Below the pieces are notes generated by a model that was not told the DNA's origin, ran no database searches, and saw only the letters and a list, made by a program, of their open reading frames with translations. Positions 62,831-64,000 of a stretch of 64,000 bases of DNA are shown here, piece after piece (position 1 is the first letter of the stretch; each line of letters starts with the position of its first letter). Source of the DNA: Lachnospiraceae bacterium (GTDB lineage Bacteria > Bacillota > Clostridia > Lachnospirales > Lachnospiraceae); assembly GCA_017412055.1 (NCBI GenBank), contig JAFQOW010000005.1:1-64000 (forward strand), given 5' to 3'. The position numbers and the translations under genes are program-made.

Positions 62831-64000
62831 ATGAATTCAGCTATAATAAATAACATACTTAATGATGATATTCTTAGAGCCAGCTGTATTAGTCAGGTAG
62901 ACGATTACATGGCCAGTCAAGGTAACAGTATGAATAAAACTGAGCTTATTAGATTTTCTAGACATATTTCTCTTGAAACATATTTTCAAAAGAACAACCA
63001 ACCAAATCCAGAAATACATTCAAAATCAAACTCAACAACAAATTTAGAGTCAACTATAGAATCAAATTCTAAATCAAATATAGAAACTATCCTAGAAGAG
63101 TTATCAACCATTGCAAAAGTTGATACTTCACAAAACAGTGATACTTTACAAAAAGTTGATACAGTTTTGCTATTGCAATTAAGCAGTTTATTAGATAGCT
63201 TTTTAAAAGAATTGTCATCTACAGAGCAAAAGATATATTTGTATAGATACTTTTTTGCTTACGAAGAAGAAGACATTGCAAAGCTTTGCAACACACAAGC
63301 TAGCAATGTACATAAAACCATAAATGCATGCAATAATAAATTAAGCAATTTAATTAATAATAACAAATTAAACTGCAACACAAAAACATTGCTTTTAAGC
63401 TTCACAGACATAGATGACAGCTACCTAGTGGCGATTTCAAAAAAAGAGACAAAAAAAGCAGATAACCGCGAGGATTTCTCAAAAAGAAAACTTGTATCTT
63501 CGTGGCCAATTCTCCTTAATTTTTTGTTTGCCATCACAATATTGGTTTTAGTCGTATTAAATATTGCACAGTTTACAAAAAATAATCCCTCTGATGAACC
63601 TGAATCAGAGGAAACCACAACTGAAGATATATTAGATCCCAACGCTTTTAATCCAGAATTAGCTTATACATATATAGATGGTGTAAAAACTATAAATATT
63701 GAGGAAATCCTAAAACATCAATCAATGGTGGAAGGCTTTGAGCAACCTTTTGTATATTACTATGACCGCTTTAGCGGAAACTATATGCCTATACATCTAG
63801 TAGATGATATCCCAATAAGTGACTATATTGGAGAAGAAATACCTGAATTAGCAGATGAATTTAAAACATATTACAAGCTTTTGGGCAATAACGGTCTACA
63901 ATACATAATAAGAAAATTTGATGATACATATACCCTATATTATCTTAATAGTGTCTCCGTTTACAACGGTGCAGGTATGGGCGAACCTGATTCTGATGTA
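62831..64000 (+). CDS. Membrane protein with cytoplasmic sigma-region-4-like HTH (3' end outside window)
   Basis: Open from ATG 62831 (GGGGAGGAG upstream) to the right edge, 390 residues visible. Residues about 1-60 are helical; a Ser/Asn-rich linker follows; then a helix-turn-helix like sigma region 4: ELSSTEQKIYLYRYFFAYEE, EDIAKLCNTQASNVHKTINA (about 130-170). A single transmembrane segment, LLNFLFAITILVLVVLNIA (about 228-247), leads to an exported acidic region beginning TKNNPSDEPESEETTTED. It looks like a membrane-anchored sigma-like or one-component regulator rather than a true sigma factor. Upstream lies the hairpin form of a dispersed repeat. Confidence 0.72.
   Translation, partial: MNSAIINNILNDDILRASCISQVDDYMASQGNSMNKTELIRFSRHISLETYFQKNNQPNPEIHSKSNSTTNLESTIESNSKSNIETILEELSTIAKVDTSQNSDTLQKVDTVLLLQLSSLLDSFLKELSSTEQKIYLYRYFFAYEEEDIAKLCNTQASNVHKTINACNNKLSNLINNNKLNCNTKTLLLSFTDIDDSYLVAISKKETKKADNREDFSKRKLVSSWPILLNFLFAITILVLVVLNIAQFTKNNPSDEPESEETTTEDILDPNAFNPELAYTYIDGVKTINIEEILKHQSMVEGFEQPFVYYYDRFSGNYMPIHLVDDIPISDYIGEEIPELADEFKTYYKLLGNNGLQYIIRKFDDTYTLYYLNSVSVYNGAGMGEPDSDV

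Overview
The window is AT-rich DNA from a low-GC Firmicute, most likely a member of the Lachnospiraceae or a close clostridial relative. That is inferred from strong AGGAGG ribosome sites, a GMP synthase with a shortened N-terminal domain, a NfnAB pair, a YjfB-type motility peptide, an FtsEX/M23/S41 cluster and a CvfB protein. I do not name a species.

Layout. (1) 1-21.2 kb is an accessory, partly decaying region, nearly all on the minus strand. It holds a partial K+ channel subunit, many small enzymes (four intact GNAT acetyltransferases, a methyltransferase, an epimerase, a hydroxyacid dehydrogenase), a TIR-Sel1 membrane protein, a flavin/TetR locus, two Schlafen/AlbA_2-type regulators, an XRE-Nudix fusion and a SWIM zinc-finger protein. 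At least five genes here are broken by one in-frame stop each, and others are deletion fusions. A GNAT group at 18.8-20.7 kb is preceded by a complete-looking attenuator: promoter, 20-codon leader peptide, anti-terminator-like hairpin and terminator.

(2) 21.24-29.68 kb is a genomic island at the 3' end of guaA, bounded by a 115-bp imperfect direct repeat of the guaA end and its terminator. It carries only defence genes: a type II-A (Eco1-like) retron (nucleoside-deoxyribosyltransferase-like effector, msr-msd RNA, reverse transcriptase) and a DpnII-type GATC restriction-modification operon (DpnM, DpnA, DpnII). Spliced into the operon are an extra PD-(D/E)XK-like protein, an extra methyltransferase with a broken-looking start, an acidic 121-aa protein and a 66-aa protein. 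A divergent regulator fuses an XRE helix-turn-helix to the C-terminal part of a MutH/Sau3AI-type (GATC) endonuclease without its catalytic residues. Two identical-half-site palindromes lie in the divergent promoter region. No integrase is visible.

(3) 29.7-62.4 kb is ordinary core genome: guaA; a LiaF-like/LytTR pair; an ArsB/NhaD transporter with a cytidylate-kinase-like gene; a CapA lipoprotein; uvrB-uvrA with an SOS-box-like site; ftsE-ftsX-M23-S41; a CdaR-type regulator; a sugar-ABC ATPase; ridA; cvfB; an acyl-ACP thioesterase; an ABC-F protein; tRNA-Gln; coaX and coaBC; and nfnA-nfnB. Between coaBC and nfnB lie six perfect-period 64-bp tandem units, each able to form a GC-clamped hairpin with a purine-rich loop (minus-strand RNA).

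(4) 62.8 kb to the right edge begins a plus-strand gene that joins a sigma-region-4-like helix-turn-helix to a transmembrane segment and an exported domain.

The most interesting material is the guaA island, especially the HTH-MutH chimera and the mixed R-M operon, followed by the GNAT attenuator and the 64-bp hairpin array.
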